A stretch of DNA of 64,000 nucleotides from Mytilus californianus (lineage: Eukaryota > Mollusca > Bivalvia > Mytilida > Mytilidae), in assembly GCF_021869535.1 (NCBI RefSeq), contig NW_026262723.1, forward strand, positions 85,190,324 through 85,254,323. Reading direction: 5' to 3'. The notes below the pieces were generated by a model. That model was not told where the DNA came from and did not search any database. It saw only the letters and a program-made list of their open reading frames with translations. Of the stretch, positions 1 through 12,083 are shown piece by piece (position 1 is the first letter of the stretch; every line of letters begins with the position of its first letter). The position numbers and the translations under genes are program-made.

Positions 1-320
1 GTTTTAGAAAGAAAGAAAAGTATAACGTAGGACATCAATTTATATTTACTTTTAATATAATTTTGTTCTTTTTACTGTATTTCTAAGCATAAGAAGGCAG
101 GTTTTTTTATTGTTGAAATTCGGAAAAATATTCTTTACGATTCCGTCCTACTGTCCGGGTTTTTTGCGGTGACTACGAAGTACGGTTGAGTATGTTAACA
201 TTTGTGGAAAGGGAGACAACTCGTGCTTTTTTATTTGAATGTTGATTGTCATGCCAAAAAAAATGAAATAACCATTTGATTTATGTATACTCTACAATCA
301 TAATTCAAAGCGCACATTTT
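1..320. other. AT-rich stretch with no recognised feature
   Basis: I see no convincing reading frame, splice-bounded exon or repeat here. The stretch ends at the T-run where a repeat element begins. Confidence 0.5.
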
Positions 321-476
321 TGTCGAGACATAAAGTTAGCGATCTTAGATTTCGTCTCCTTAAACATTTAAGTTTGAACGGTCATTGGTTTTTTTTTTAA
401 CATCAATAACTTTGTCGAACGTTGAACTTGAACCGAATCTGTTTTATGACCAAAAGACGGTATCTAGAGATTTTTT

Positions 477-895
477 ATGCCTCCGCCTGAGCGGAAGGGG
501 GGACATTTAGTTTTACCCTTGTCCGTCTGTACGTCCCGAAATTGGTTTCCGTTCTTTAACTTTAGTTTGCCTCAATCAAATGTTATGAAACTTATACACA
601 ATGCTATTACCACAAAACACAGATCAAGTGTTAATTTTGGTGGCGTTCTTTTACTGTTCTAGAGTTATGCCCCTTTACAAATGGAAAAAATGCTGAATTT
701 TTCGTTTCCGTTCTCTAACTTAAGTTTGCCTCAACCAAATGTTATGAAACTTATACACAATGCTTATTGCCACAAAACTCAGATCAAGTACGAATATGGT
801 AGCGTCATTTTTACCGTTCTTGAGTTTTGTCCCTTTATAACGTTAAATGCAAGCGGGGGCATCATCTGTGTCCCATAGACACATTCCCCATTTAT

Positions 896-898
<3 letters not shown>
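477..898 (+). mobile_element. Family B element, short copy
   Basis: It starts after a T-run with a diverged 5' hairpin (GCCTCCGCC ... GCGGAAGG), then TTTACCCTTGTCCGTCTG. Tandem modules follow, carrying CAACCAAATGTTATGAAACT, AGATCAAGT and GAGTTATGCCCCTTT. The right end has GCGGGGGCA, the complement of the family's 5' start, then the small hairpin TGTGTC/GACACA and a CCATTTATTT tail. Translations across the modules are repeats and not genes. Confidence 0.75.
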
Positions 899-899
<1 letters not shown>

Positions 900-951
<52 letters not shown>

Positions 952-1530
952 CGTCAGTCTGTCAGTCCGTCAGTCCTATTTCTTGTCATCGAAACTCCTC
1001 TCAAACCACACAACAGAATTTCACGAAACCTTTTTAGATAATAAGGACATACTATGTAGTTGTGCATATCGACAGGAAATTACGATTCAATTCTTTTTCT
1101 AGGAGTTACGCTCCTTTGAACTTATTTACTTTAATGTACTTCTGCAACAGTTTGTCATCGCAACTCCTCTCAAACCACACAACAGAATTTCATGAAACCT
1201 TTTCAGATAATAAGGACATACTACGTAGATGTGCATATCGACAGGAAATTACGATTCAATTTTTTTTCCAGGAGTTACGCCCCTTTGAACTTATTTGCAA
1301 ATATACTACTGCAACCTTTTGTCATCGCAACTCCTCTGAAACCACACAACAGAATTTCATGAAACTTTGTAGATAATAAGGACATACTATGTAGATGTGC
1401 ATATTGACAGGAAATTATGATTCAATTTTTTTTTCTTATACAATTTTTTTTTCTTACACATATTTTATTTCTCCAATGACAATGTGGGGACGTGGAGTAT
1501 GTGAGCGCGCTCACTAAGGTTCTTTAATTT
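900..1530 (+). mobile_element. Family C element with clear terminal structures
   Basis: The 5' end TATACCC...GGGTATA encloses CGCAAC/GTTGCG, making one long hairpin, followed by a CCGTCCGTCAGT tract. Three internal units of roughly 165-175 bp share CTCCTCTCAAACCACACAAC and GGAGTTACGC. At the right end CGTGGAGTAT (about 1489-1498) is an imperfect inverted copy of the 5' ATACCCCACG. It is followed by the perfect 14-bp palindrome GTGAGCGCGCTCAC (1501-1514) and a T-rich tail. It abuts the tail of the B element. Confidence 0.8.
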
Positions 1531-1720
1531 TTTTTGTTTTTCGTATTATCCGGATAACATACATTTACAGTTAACATTTACATGCAGTCTTAAGGTTAAA
1601 GGTTTTCGGTCATCAATAACTTGGTAAAACCTTCATGAAATTTTAACAGAAGTTTTGTATGACCAAAAGACATTATATATCGCAAATCTAGGGGCTTCTT
1701 ATGTTTTCATTTTATCAAAC

Positions 1721-2669
1721 TGATCATATTTTATTCTGTTTACTGCGACATGGAAGTAAGACATAGTAGGCGTGCTGTTTTCGTCAGCATCAACGATTGT
1801 AAAATTGATAACATCAGTCTCTGGATATGGTATACAAATGCATTGGCTTTGGAACATTTCATTTCCACGGAAATAATTATAGTTGGACCCGCCCCTCAGT
1901 CATGGTCCAATGACTGAATATGTTTCCTAAGTCAAGTCAATGGATTGATATTGATTGTTTAAATATAAAATTTTATTATGATATGATATTATATAATGTA
2001 CAAACATATGTTACACAATAATAAAATTAATCTTTTTTTTTTTGCATAGTTTACATGTCGAAGTTTGTGATTAGTGCAGTTTAAGGGGAACCAATATAAA
2101 TTAGTGGATGATATTTGATTAGCAGTTGTTTTAGACATTGACCCATCTCATATCTGTGGAGGTTAATAGCCCGCTCCCTCAGTCGTGTCTTATTGACCTT
2201 AAAGATATGTGTATTCATACATATTTCATATTCAGGTTATAACCTACATAGTTTTTAGAACGTTCTATTATGTTGTTTTTTTCATTGATAATTTTGTATT
2301 CCTTTTAAGTAGAAATAAGTTGATCATTAAATCATTACCGCTTCTTGTACAAGTAGTATAATAAATGACAGTAGAATAGTTGAGCCCACGAAAAAAGATT
2401 TTGTTAACGTCGAGAACCAATTAAAAATAGCTGAAATAACCTATTTATGATAACGATTCCTAGGAAAGGGAATACTCGACCAGTACCCAAACCGGCATCA
2501 CTGTTATTAGAAAGCTGAAAATTCCAAGGAAAAAAATATTCCCAGAATCAACAGGAATCATATATTGGCAAGGGGTTTGCCAATATTACAAAAAAAAAAA
2601 GTAAAAACATGCAAAAGAGGGAAATAAAAATAAGGAAAAATATATTACAAATCTCCTCTGACAGTTTTA
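1721..2669. other. Intergenic AT-rich sequence
   Basis: No gene, RNA or recognisable repeat was found between the end of the first repeat cluster and the second B element. Confidence 0.4.
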
Positions 2670-3124
2670 ATGCCCCCGCCGTAGCGGAGGGGGCATTAAA
2701 TTTTACCCTTGTCCGTCTGTACGTACGTCCGTACGTCCCAAAATTGGTTTCCGTTCTCTAACTTGAGTTTGTCTCAACCAAATGTTATGAAACTTATACA
2801 TACACAATGCTTATTACCACAAAACACAGATCAAGTTTGAATTTTAGTGACGTCACTTTAACCGTTCTAGAGTTATGCCCCTTTATAAATGGAAAAAAAA
2901 TGCAAAATTTTTAGTTTCCGTTCTTAACTTAAGTTTGTCTCAACCAAATATTATGAAACTTATACACAATGCTTATTACCACAAAATACAGATCAAGTTT
3001 GAATTTTGGAAGCGTCACTCTAACCGTTCTAGAGTTATGCCCCTTTATCAATGGAAAAATTACAATTTTTATACGACCGCAAAAATTGAAAATTTTTTGG
3101 TCGTATATTGGTATGACGTTGGCG

Positions 3125-3189
<65 letters not shown>

Positions 3190-3829
3190 TGGCGTCGTCC
3201 GAAGACACATTGGTTTTCGCACTCTAACTTTAGTTTAAGTGAATGGATCTCCATGAAATTTTACCATAAGGTTCAATACCACGAAAGGAAGGTGGGGATT
3301 GATTTTGGGGGTTATGGTACCAACAGTTAAGGAATTAAGGGCCAAAAAGGGGCCAAAAATAAGCATTTTTGTAACTTCCAGACAATAACCTGTGTGTAAG
3401 TGTATGGATCTCTCTGACATTGTACCACAAGGTTCCATATCACAAAGGGAAGGCTGTAATTGATTTTGGGGGTAATTGCCTCAAAATTTTAGGAATTAGG
3501 GGCCAAAAAAGGGGCAAAAAACAAGCATTTTTCTAGTTTCATGACAATAACTTGTGTGTAAGTGTTTGGATATTTCTGAAATTGTACTACAAGGTTCCAT
3601 ATCACAAAGGGAAAGCTGGAATTGAGTTTGGGGGTAATTGCCTGAAACGTTTAGGAATTGGGGGCCAAAAAGGGGCCAAAAATAAGAATTTTTCTAGTTT
3701 CCAGACAATAACTTGTGTTCAAGTGTATGGATCTCTCTGAAATTGTACTGCAAGGTACCATACCACAAAGGGAAGGCTGGGATTGAGTTTGGGGGTGATG
3801 AATCAAAAGGGGGTTCAAAAAATTTGGGG

Positions 3830-3893
3830 GGGGGGGGATTTTTTTTTTTCTTTTTTTTTCTTTTTTTCCTTTTTTTTTTCTTTTAAAATTTTC
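3830..3893 (+). repeat. G-run followed by homopyrimidine T/C tract
   Basis: A run of about ten G is followed by about 55 bases of almost pure T with isolated C. The same feature recurs in other family A copies at about 5881, 9370, 13912 and 34079, with variable length. It is an internal part of the element, prone to slippage and to sequencing error. Confidence 0.8.
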
Positions 3894-3989
3894 CATTTTA
3901 AGTTGGTTATTTCTGATTAATATTTAAAAGCAAATAATAATGATATGGTAGGAGATACACACCAAACAGGATGTGTAAATTATTATATA

Positions 3990-4215
3990 ATAAGTATTGT
4001 GCAATAGCAAGAAATTTTCAATTGCACAGTATTGCACAATTGCAAGAAATCTTCAATTGCACAGTATTGCGCAATAGCAAGAAATCTTCAATTGCACAGT
4101 ATTGCGCAATAGCAAGAAATATCCAATAGCACAATATTGCGCAATAGCAAGAAATTGTCAATAGTACAGTATTGCACAATAGCAAGAAATATTCAATTGC
4201 ACAGTATTGTGCAAA
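3990..4215 (+). repeat. 35-bp tandem array of family A
   Basis: Units contain the palindrome TATTGCGCAATA, then GCAAGAAATCTTCAATTGCACAG. About six units lie here. Equivalent arrays occur near 6045-6270, 9530-9755 and 14085-14222, and are absent from the 33-kb copy. The units are contiguous with no unique spacers. Confidence 0.8.
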
Positions 4216-5127
4216 AGAAGATACTTCGTATAAATTGCTTATTTCTTGATCAATTTCAATGGGGTTTTATTCTTGAATTCTTGGGGTTCTTTAATATGCT
4301 GAATCTAACCGTGTATTGAGTTTTTGAATTTTGGGCCCCGTTTTTAAATTGGTCCACATTGAGGTCCAAAGGGTCCAAAATTTAACTTTGTTTGATTTCA
4401 TCAAAAATTGAATTATTGGGTTTCTTTGATATGCCGAATCTAACCGTGTATTTAGATTCTTAATTTTTGGTTCCGTTTTCAAATTGGTCTACATTAAGGT
4501 CAAAAGGGTCCAAAATTAAACTTAGTTTGATTTTAACAAAAATTGAATTTTTAGGGTACTTTGATATGCTGAATCTAAACATGTATTTAGATTTTTGATT
4601 ATGGGCCCAGTTTTCAAGTTGGTCCAAATCGGGGTCCAAAATTAAACTTTGTTTGATTTCAACAAAAATTGAATATATGGGGTTCTTTGATATGCTGAAT
4701 CTAACCATGTATTTAGATTTTTGATTTTTGGGCCCCGTTATCAACTTTGTCCACATTGAGGTCAAAAGGGTCCAAAATTAAACTTTGTTCGATTTCATCA
4801 AAAATTGAATTCTTGGGGTTCTTTGATATGCTGAATCTAACCATGTATTCAGATTTTTTATTTGTGGACCCGATATCAAATTGGTTCATATTGAGGTCAA
4901 AAGGGTCCAAAATTAAACTTTGTTTGATTTCATCAAAAATTGAATTATTGGGGTTCTTTGATATGCCAAATCTAACCGTGTATTTAGATTTTTAATTTTG
5001 GGTCCCGTTTTTAAATTGGTCTACATTAAGGTCCAAAGGGTCCAAAATTAAACTTAGTTTGATTTTAACAAAAATTGAATTCTTGGGGTTCTTTGATATG
5101 CTGAATCTAAACATGTGTTTAGATTTT

Positions 5128-5182
5128 TATACGACCGCAAAAATTGAAAATTTTTTGGTCGTATATTGGTATGACGTTGGCG

Positions 5183-5244
<62 letters not shown>

Positions 5245-8200
5245 TGGCGTCGTCCGAAGACACATTGGTTTTCGCACTCTAACTTTAGTTTAAGTGAATG
5301 GATCTCCATGAAATTTTACCATAAGGTTCAATACCACGAAAGGAAGGTGGGGATTGATTTTGGGGGTTATGGTACCAACAGTTAAGGAATTAAGGGCCAA
5401 AAAGGGGCCAAAAATAAGCATTTTTGTAACTTCCAGACAATAACCTGTGTGTAAGTGTATGGATCTCTCTGACATTGTACCACAAGGTTCCATATCACAA
5501 AGGGAAGGCTGTAATTGATTTTGGGGGTAATTGCCTCAAAATTTTAGGAATTAGGGGCCAAAAAAGGGGCAAAAAACAAGCATTTTTCTAGTTTCATGAC
5601 AATAACTTGTGTGTAAGTGTTTGGATATTTCTGAAATTGTACTACAAGGTTCCATATCACAAAGGGAAAGCTGGAATTGAGTTTGGGGGTAATTGCCTGA
5701 AACGTTTAGGAATTGGGGGCCAAAAAGGTGCCAAAAATAAGCATTTTTCTAGTTTCCAGACAATAACTTGTGTTCAAGTGTATGGATCTCTCTGAAATTG
5801 TACTGCAAGGTACCATACCACAAAGGGAAGGCTGGGATTGAGTTTGGGGGTGATGAATCAAAAGGGGGTTCAAAAAATTTGGGGGGGGGGGATTTTTTTT
5901 TTTCTTTTTTTTTCTTTTTTTCCTTTTTTTTTTCTTTTAAAATTTTCCATTTTAAGTTGGTTATTTCTGATTAATATTTAAAAGCAAATAATAATGATAT
6001 GGTAGGAGATACACACCAAACAGGATGTGTAAATTATTATATAATAAGTATTGTGCAATAGCAAGAAATTTTCAATTGCACAGTATTGCACAATTGCAAG
6101 AAATCTTCAATTGCACAGTATTGCGCAATAGCAAGAAATCTTCAATTGCACAGTATTGCGCAATAGCAAGAAATATCCAATAGCACAATATTGCGCAATA
6201 GCAAGAAATTGTCAATTGTACAGTATTGCACAATAGCAAGAAATATTCAATTGCACAGTATTGTGCAAAAGAAGATACTTCGTATAAATTGCTTATTTCT
6301 TGATCAATTTCAATGGGGTTTTATTCTTGAATTCTTGGGGTTCTTTAATATGCTGAATCTAACCGTGTATTGAGTTTTTGAATTTTGGGCCCCGTTTTTA
6401 AATTGGTCCACATTGAGGTCCAAAGGGTCCAAAATTTAACTTTGTTTGATTTCATCAAAAATTGAATTATTGGGTTTCTTTGATATGCCGAATCTAACCG
6501 TGTATTTAGATTCTTAATTTTTGGTTCCGTTTTCAAATTGGTCTACATTAAGGTCAAAAGGGTCCAAAATTAAACTTAGTTTGATTTTAACAAAAATTGA
6601 ATTTTTAGGGTACTTTGATATGCTGAATCTAAACATGTATTTAGATTTTTGATTATGGGCCCAGTTTTCAAGTTGGTCCAAATCGGGGTCCAAAATTAAA
6701 CTTTGTTTGATTTCAACAAAAATTGAATATATGGGGTTCTTTGATATGCTGAATCTAACCATGTATTTAGATTTTTGATTTTTGGGCCCCGTTATCAACT
6801 TTGTCCACATTGAGGTCAAAAGGGTCCAAAATTAAACTTTGTTCGATTTCATCAAAAATTGAATTCTTGGGGTTCTTTGATATGCTGAATCTAACCATGT
6901 ATTCAGATTTTTTATTTGTGGACCCGATATCAAATTGGTTCATATTGAGGTCAAAAGGGTCCAAAATTAAACTTTGTTTGATTTCATCAAAAATTGAATT
7001 ATTGGGGTTCTTTGATATGCCAAATCTAACCGTGTATTTAGATTTTTAATTTTGGGTCCCGTTTTTAAATTGGTCTACATTAAGGTCCAAAGGGTCCAAA
7101 ATTAAACTTAGTTTGATTTTAACAAAAATTGAATTCTTGGGGTTCTTTGATATGCTGAATCTAAACATGTGTTTAGATTTTTGATTATGGGCCCAGTTTT
7201 CAAGTTTGTCCAAGTTGGGGTCCAAAATTAAACTTTGTTTGATTTCAACAAAAATTGAATATATGGGGTTCTTTGATATGCTGAATCTAAACATGTATTT
7301 AGATTTTAGATTTTTGGCCCAGTTTTCAAGTTGGTCCAAATTGGGGTCCAAAATTAAACTTTGTTTGATTTCAACAAAAATTGAATATATGGGGTTCTTT
7401 GATATGCTGAATTTTACCATGTATTTAGATTTTTTATTTGTGGGCCCGCTATCAAATTGGTTCATATTGAGGTCAAAAGGGTCCAAAATTAAACTTTGTT
7501 TGATTTCATCAAAAATTTAATTATTGGGGTTCTTTGATATGCCAAATCTAACCGTGTATTTAGATTTTTAATTTTGGGTCCCGTTTTTAAATTGGTCTAC
7601 ATTAAGGTCCAAAGGGTCCAAAATTAAACTTAGTTTGATTTTAACAAAAATTGAATTCTTGGGGTTCTTTGATATGCTGAATCTAAACATGTGTTTAGAT
7701 TTTTGATTATGGGCCCAGTTTTCAAGTTGGTCCAAGTTGGGGTCCAAAATTAAACTTTGTTTGATTTCAACAAAAATTGAATATATGGGGTTCTTTGATA
7801 TGCTGAATCTAAACATGTATTTAGATTTTAGATTTTTGGCCCAGTTTTCAAGTTGGTCCAAATTGGGGTCCAAAATTAAACTTTGTTTGATTTCAACAAA
7901 AATTGAATATATGGGGTTCTTTGATATGCTGAATCTTACCATGTATTTAGAGTTTTTATTTGTGGGCCCGCTATCAAATTGGTTCATATTGAGGTCAAAA
8001 GGGTCCAAAATTAAACTTTGTTTGATTTCATCAAAAATTGAATTATTGGGGTTCTTTGATATGCCAAATCTAACCGTGTATTTAGATTTTTAGTTTTGGG
8101 TCCCGTTTTTTAAATTGGTCTACATTAAGGTCCAAAGGGTCCAAAATTAAACTTAGTTTGATTTTAACAAAAATTGATTTTTTGGGGTTCTTTGATATGC

Positions 8201-8633
8201 TGAATCTAAACATGTGTTTAGATTTTTGATTATGGGACCAGTTTTCAAGTTGGTCCAAGTTGGGGTCCAAAATTAAACTTTGTTTGATTTCAACAAAAAT
8301 TGAATATATGGGGTTCTTTGATATGCTGAATCTAAACATGTATTTAGATTTTAGATTTTTGGCCCAGTTTTCAAGTTGGTCCTAATTGGGGTCCAAAATT
8401 AAACTTTGTTTGATTTCAACAAAAATTGAATATATGGGGTTCTTTGATATGCTGAATCTTACCATGTATTTAGATTTTTTATTTTGTGGGCCTGCTATCA
8501 AATTGGTTCATATTGAGGTCAAAAGGGTCCAAAGTTAAACTTTGTTTGATTTCATCAAAAATTGAATTATTGGGGTTCTTTGATATGCCAAATCTAACCG
8601 TGTTTTTAGATTTTTAATTTTGGGTCCCGTTTT
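5128..8633 (+). repeat. Second family A block: duplicate plus 522-bp higher-order array
   Basis: The first 2.06 kb repeats 3070-5127. After that come three copies of a roughly 522-bp higher-order unit (about 7050-7571, 7572-8093, 8094-8615), each made of four 130-bp units. The block ends in a T-run directly before the third 5' hairpin. Confidence 0.75.
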
Positions 8634-11401
8634 TATACGACCGCAAAAATTGAAAATTTTTTGGTCGTATATTGGTATGACGTTGGCGTCGTCGTCGTCG
8701 TCGTCGTTGTCGTCGTCGTCGTCGTCTGGCGTCGTCCAGCGTCGTCCGAAGACACATTAGTTTTCGCACTCTAACTTTAGTTTAAGTTAATGGATCTCCA
8801 TGAAATTTTACCATAAGGTTCAATACCATGAAAGGAAGGTTGGGATTGATTTTGGGGGTTATGGTACCAACAGTTAAGGAATTAGGGGCCAAAAAGGGGC
8901 CAAAAATAAGCATTTTTGTAATACCAGACAATAACTTGTGTGTAAGTGTATGGATCTCTCTGACATTGTACCACAAGGTTCCATATCACATAGGGAAGGC
9001 TGTAATTGATTTTGGGGGTAATTGCCTCAAAATTTTAAGATAAGGGGCCAAAAAAGGGGCAAAAAACAAGCATTTTTCTAGTTTCATGACAATAACTTGT
9101 GTGTAAGTGTTTGGATATTTCTTAAATTGTACTACAAGGTTCCATATCACAAAGGGAAAGCTGGAATTGAGTTTTGGGGTAATTGCCCGAAACGTTTAGG
9201 AATTGGGGGCCAAAAAGGGGCCAAAAATAAGCATTTTTCTAGTTTCCAGACAATAACTTGTGTTCAATTGTATGGATCTCTCTGAAATTGTACTGCAAGA
9301 TACCATACCACAAAGGGAAGGCTGGGATTGAGTTTGGGGGTGATGAATCATAAGGGGGTTCAAAAAATTTGGGGGGGGGGGTTCTTTTTTTTCTTCTTTT
9401 TTTCCTTTTTTTTTTCTTTTAAAATTTTCCATTTTAAGTTGGTTATTTCTGATTTATATTTAAAAGCAAATAATAATGATATGGTAGGAAATACACACCA
9501 AACAGGATGTGTAAATTATTATACAATAAGTATTGTGCAATAGCAAGAAATTTTCAATTGCACAGTATTGCACAATAGCAAGAAATCTTCAATTGCACAG
9601 TATTGCGCAATAGCAAGAAATCTTCAATTGCACAGTATTGCGCAATAGCAAGAAATATCCAATAGCACAATATTGCGCAATAGCAAGAAATTGTCAATTG
9701 TACAGTATTGCGCAATAGCAAGAAATATTCAATTGCACAGTATTGTGCAAAAGAATATACTTTGTATAAATTGCTTATTTCTTGATCAATTTCAATGGGG
9801 TTTTATTCTTGAATTCTTGGGGTTCTTTAATATGCTGAATCTAACCATGTATTAAGTTTTTGGATTTTGGGCCCTGTTTTTAAATTGGTCCACATTGAGG
9901 TCCAAAGGGTCCAAAATTTAACTTTGTTTGATTTCATCAAAAATTGAATTATTGGGGTTCTGTGATATGCCGAATCTAACCGTGTATTTAGATTCTTAAT
10001 TTTTGGTTCCGTTTTCAAATTGGTCTACATAAAGGTCCAAAGGGTCCAAAATTAAACTTAGTTTGATTTCAACAAAAATTGAATATATGGGGTTCTTTGA
10101 TATGCTGAATCTAACCATGTATTTAGATTTTTGATTATGGGCCCAGTTTTCAAGTTGGTCCAAATCGGGGTCCAAAATTAAACTTTATTTGATTTCAACA
10201 AAAATTGAATATATGGGGTTCTTTGATATGCTGAATCTAACCATGTATTTAGATTTTTGATTATGGGCCCAGTTTTCAAGTTGGTCCAAATCGGGGTCCA
10301 AAATTTAACTTTGTTTGATTTCAACAAAAATTGAATATATGGGGTTCTTTCATATGCTGAATATAACCGTGTATTAAGTTTTTGGATTTTGGGCCCCGTT
10401 TTTAAATTGGTCCACATTGAGGTCCAAAGGGTCCAAAATTTAACTTTGTTTGATTTCATCAAAAATTGAATTATTGGGGTTCTTTGATATGCCGAATCTA
10501 ACCGTGTATTTAGACTCTTAATTTTTGGTTCCATTTTCAAATTGGTCTACATAAAGGTCCAAAGGGTCCAAAATTAAACTTTATTTGATTTCAACAAAAA
10601 TTGAATATATGGGGTTCTTTGATATGCTGAATCTAACCATGTATTTAGATTTTTGATTATGGGCCCAGTTTTCAAGTTGGTCCAAATCGGGGTCCAAAAT
10701 TTAACTTTGTTTGATTTCAACAAAAATTGAATATATGGGGTTCTTTCATATGCTGAATATAACCGTGTATTAAGTTTTTGGATTTTGGGCCCCGTTTTTA
10801 AATTGGTCCACATTGAGGTCCAAAGGGTCCAAAATTTAACTTTGTTTGATTTCATCAAAAATTGAATTATTGGGGTTCTTTGATATGCCGAATCTAACCG
10901 TGTATTTAGACTCTTAATTTTTGGTTCCATTTTCAAATTGGTCTACATAAAGGTCCAAAGGGTCCAAAATTAAACTTAGTTTGATTTTAACAAAAATTGA
11001 ATATATGGGGTTCTTTGATATGCTGAATCTAACCATGTATTTAGATTTTTGATTTTTGGGCCCCGTTATCAACTTTGTCCACATTGAGATCAAAAGGGTC
11101 CAAAATTAAACTTTGTTTGATTTCATCAAAAATTGAATTCTTGGGGTTCTTTGATATGCTGAATCTAACCATGTATTTAGATTTTGGATATTGGACCATA
11201 ATAGGTGAATGTCCAATTTAAAATTTTTAAGTTCTTAGACCACATTCATTCTGTGTCAGAAACCTATGCTGTGTCAAATATTTAATCACAATCCAAATTC
11301 AGAGCTGTATCAAGCTTGAATGTTGTGTCCATACTTGCCCCAACTGTTCAGGGTTCGACCTCTGCGGTCGTATCAAGCTGCGCCCTGCGGAGCATTTTAT
11401 T
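8634..11401 (+). repeat. Third family A block with the only 3' terminus and a 396-bp higher-order repeat
   Basis: It repeats the family order, with a shorter GTC tract. A roughly 396-bp segment (three 130-bp units) occurs twice, near 10178-10540 and 10574-10936. After 11190 the unit array gives way to the family-specific tail (GGACCATAATAGGTGAATG ... GTTCAGGGTTCGACC) and the 3' terminus. Confidence 0.75.
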
Positions 11402-12083
11402 TTAGTTTCCGTTCTCTAACTTAAGTTTGCCTCAATCAAATGTTATGAAACTTATACACAATGCTAATTACCACAAAATACAGATCAAGTTTGAATTTTT
11501 GGAAGCGTCACTTTAACCGTTCTAGAGTTATGCCCCTTTATCAATGGAAAAATTACAAAAAATTTTGTTTCCGTTCTCTAACTTAAGTTTGCTTCAACCA
11601 AATGTTATGAAACTTATACACAATGCTTATTACCGCAAAATAAAGATCAAGTTTGAATTTTGGTGGGGTCACTTTAACCATTCTCGAGTTATGCCCCTTT
11701 ATAAATGGAAAAAAATGCAAAATTTTTAGTTTCCGTTCTCTTACTTAAGTTGCCTCAACCAAATGTTATGAAACTTATACACAATGCTTTTTACCACAAA
11801 ACACAGATCAAGTTGAATTTTGGTGGCGTCACTTTAATCATTATCGAGTTATGCCCCTTTATAAATGGAAAAATTGCAATTTTTTTAGTTTCCGTTCTGT
11901 AACTTAAGTTTGCCCCAACCAAACATTATGAAACTTTACACAATACTTATTACCACAAAACTCAGATCAAGTACAAATTTGGGTAGCGTCACTTTTATTG
12001 TTCTTGAGTTATGTCCCTTTATAATGTTGTATGCAAGCGGGGGCATCATCTGTGTCCATGGGGACACATTCTCCATTTATTTT

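Larger units (their letters stand above)
321..1720 (+). repeat. Host repeat element (GTCGAG-type 5' end), split by two later insertions
   Basis: A T-run is followed by TGTCGAGACA and AGCGATC, resembling the 5' end of family I at 16589. A module (catcaataactt ... gtatgaccaaaagac) occurs at about 400-470 and again at about 1610-1670. Between these half-copies sit a B element (477-898) and a C element (900-1530), so I read this as an older element opened by later insertions. The right end is not defined. Confidence 0.4.
3070..5127 (+). repeat. First copy of a 2.06-kb direct duplication
   Basis: This block matches 5128-about 7184 almost base for base, with an offset of about 2055. The few differences seen are the G-run length near 3830/5890, one base near 3689/5744, a G/T at 3677 and A/T near 4158. 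It stops abruptly in the T-run of a 130-bp unit, where the next 5' terminus begins. Confidence 0.85.
3070..11401 (+). mobile_element. Family A compound element with three 5' ends and one 3' end
   Basis: The 5' terminus (TATACGACC ... GGTCGTATA hairpin, then GACGTTGG and a CGTCGTC tract) occurs at 3070, 5128 and 8634. The only 3' terminus (TGCGGTCGTATCAAGCTGCG ... GGAGCATTTTATT) ends at 11401. Each block runs in the same order: hairpin, GTC tract, modules of about 161 bp, a G-run followed by a T/C tract, a 35-bp tandem array, then an array of about 130-bp units. No protein is encoded. Poly-Val, poly-Ser or poly-Asp translations of the GTC tracts are spurious. Confidence 0.8.
2670..12083 (+). 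mobile_element. Family B element interrupted by an 8.3-kb family A insertion
   Basis: The left part (2670-3069) begins with a near-perfect hairpin (GCCCCCGCCG, TAG loop, CGGAGGGGGC). B modules resume at 11402 and run to GCGGGGGCATCATC (12038-12051), the hairpin TGTGTCC/GGACACA and a CCATTTATTT tail. The interruption falls in a T-run. Neighbouring uninterrupted modules read 'aaaaattgcaattttttt agtttccg', which predicts the empty site. The insertion left no clear target duplication beyond T. Confidence 0.8.

Noticed and set aside
3069-3330. Poly-Val, poly-Ser, poly-Asp and poly-Arg reading frames over CGTCGTC tracts (also at 5054-5385 and 12975-13268)
   Set aside because: They are trinucleotide tracts in the 5' part of family A elements, open in several frames on both strands. 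No splice or start context exists.
3990-4215. Array looking superficially like a CRISPR
   Set aside because: The units are contiguous with no unique spacers, and the genome is eukaryotic.
4291-8339. Many frames of 60-146 codons on both strands in the 130-bp unit arrays
   Set aside because: The unit is AT-rich and happens to lack stops in some frames. The frames repeat with the units and are equally open on both strands.
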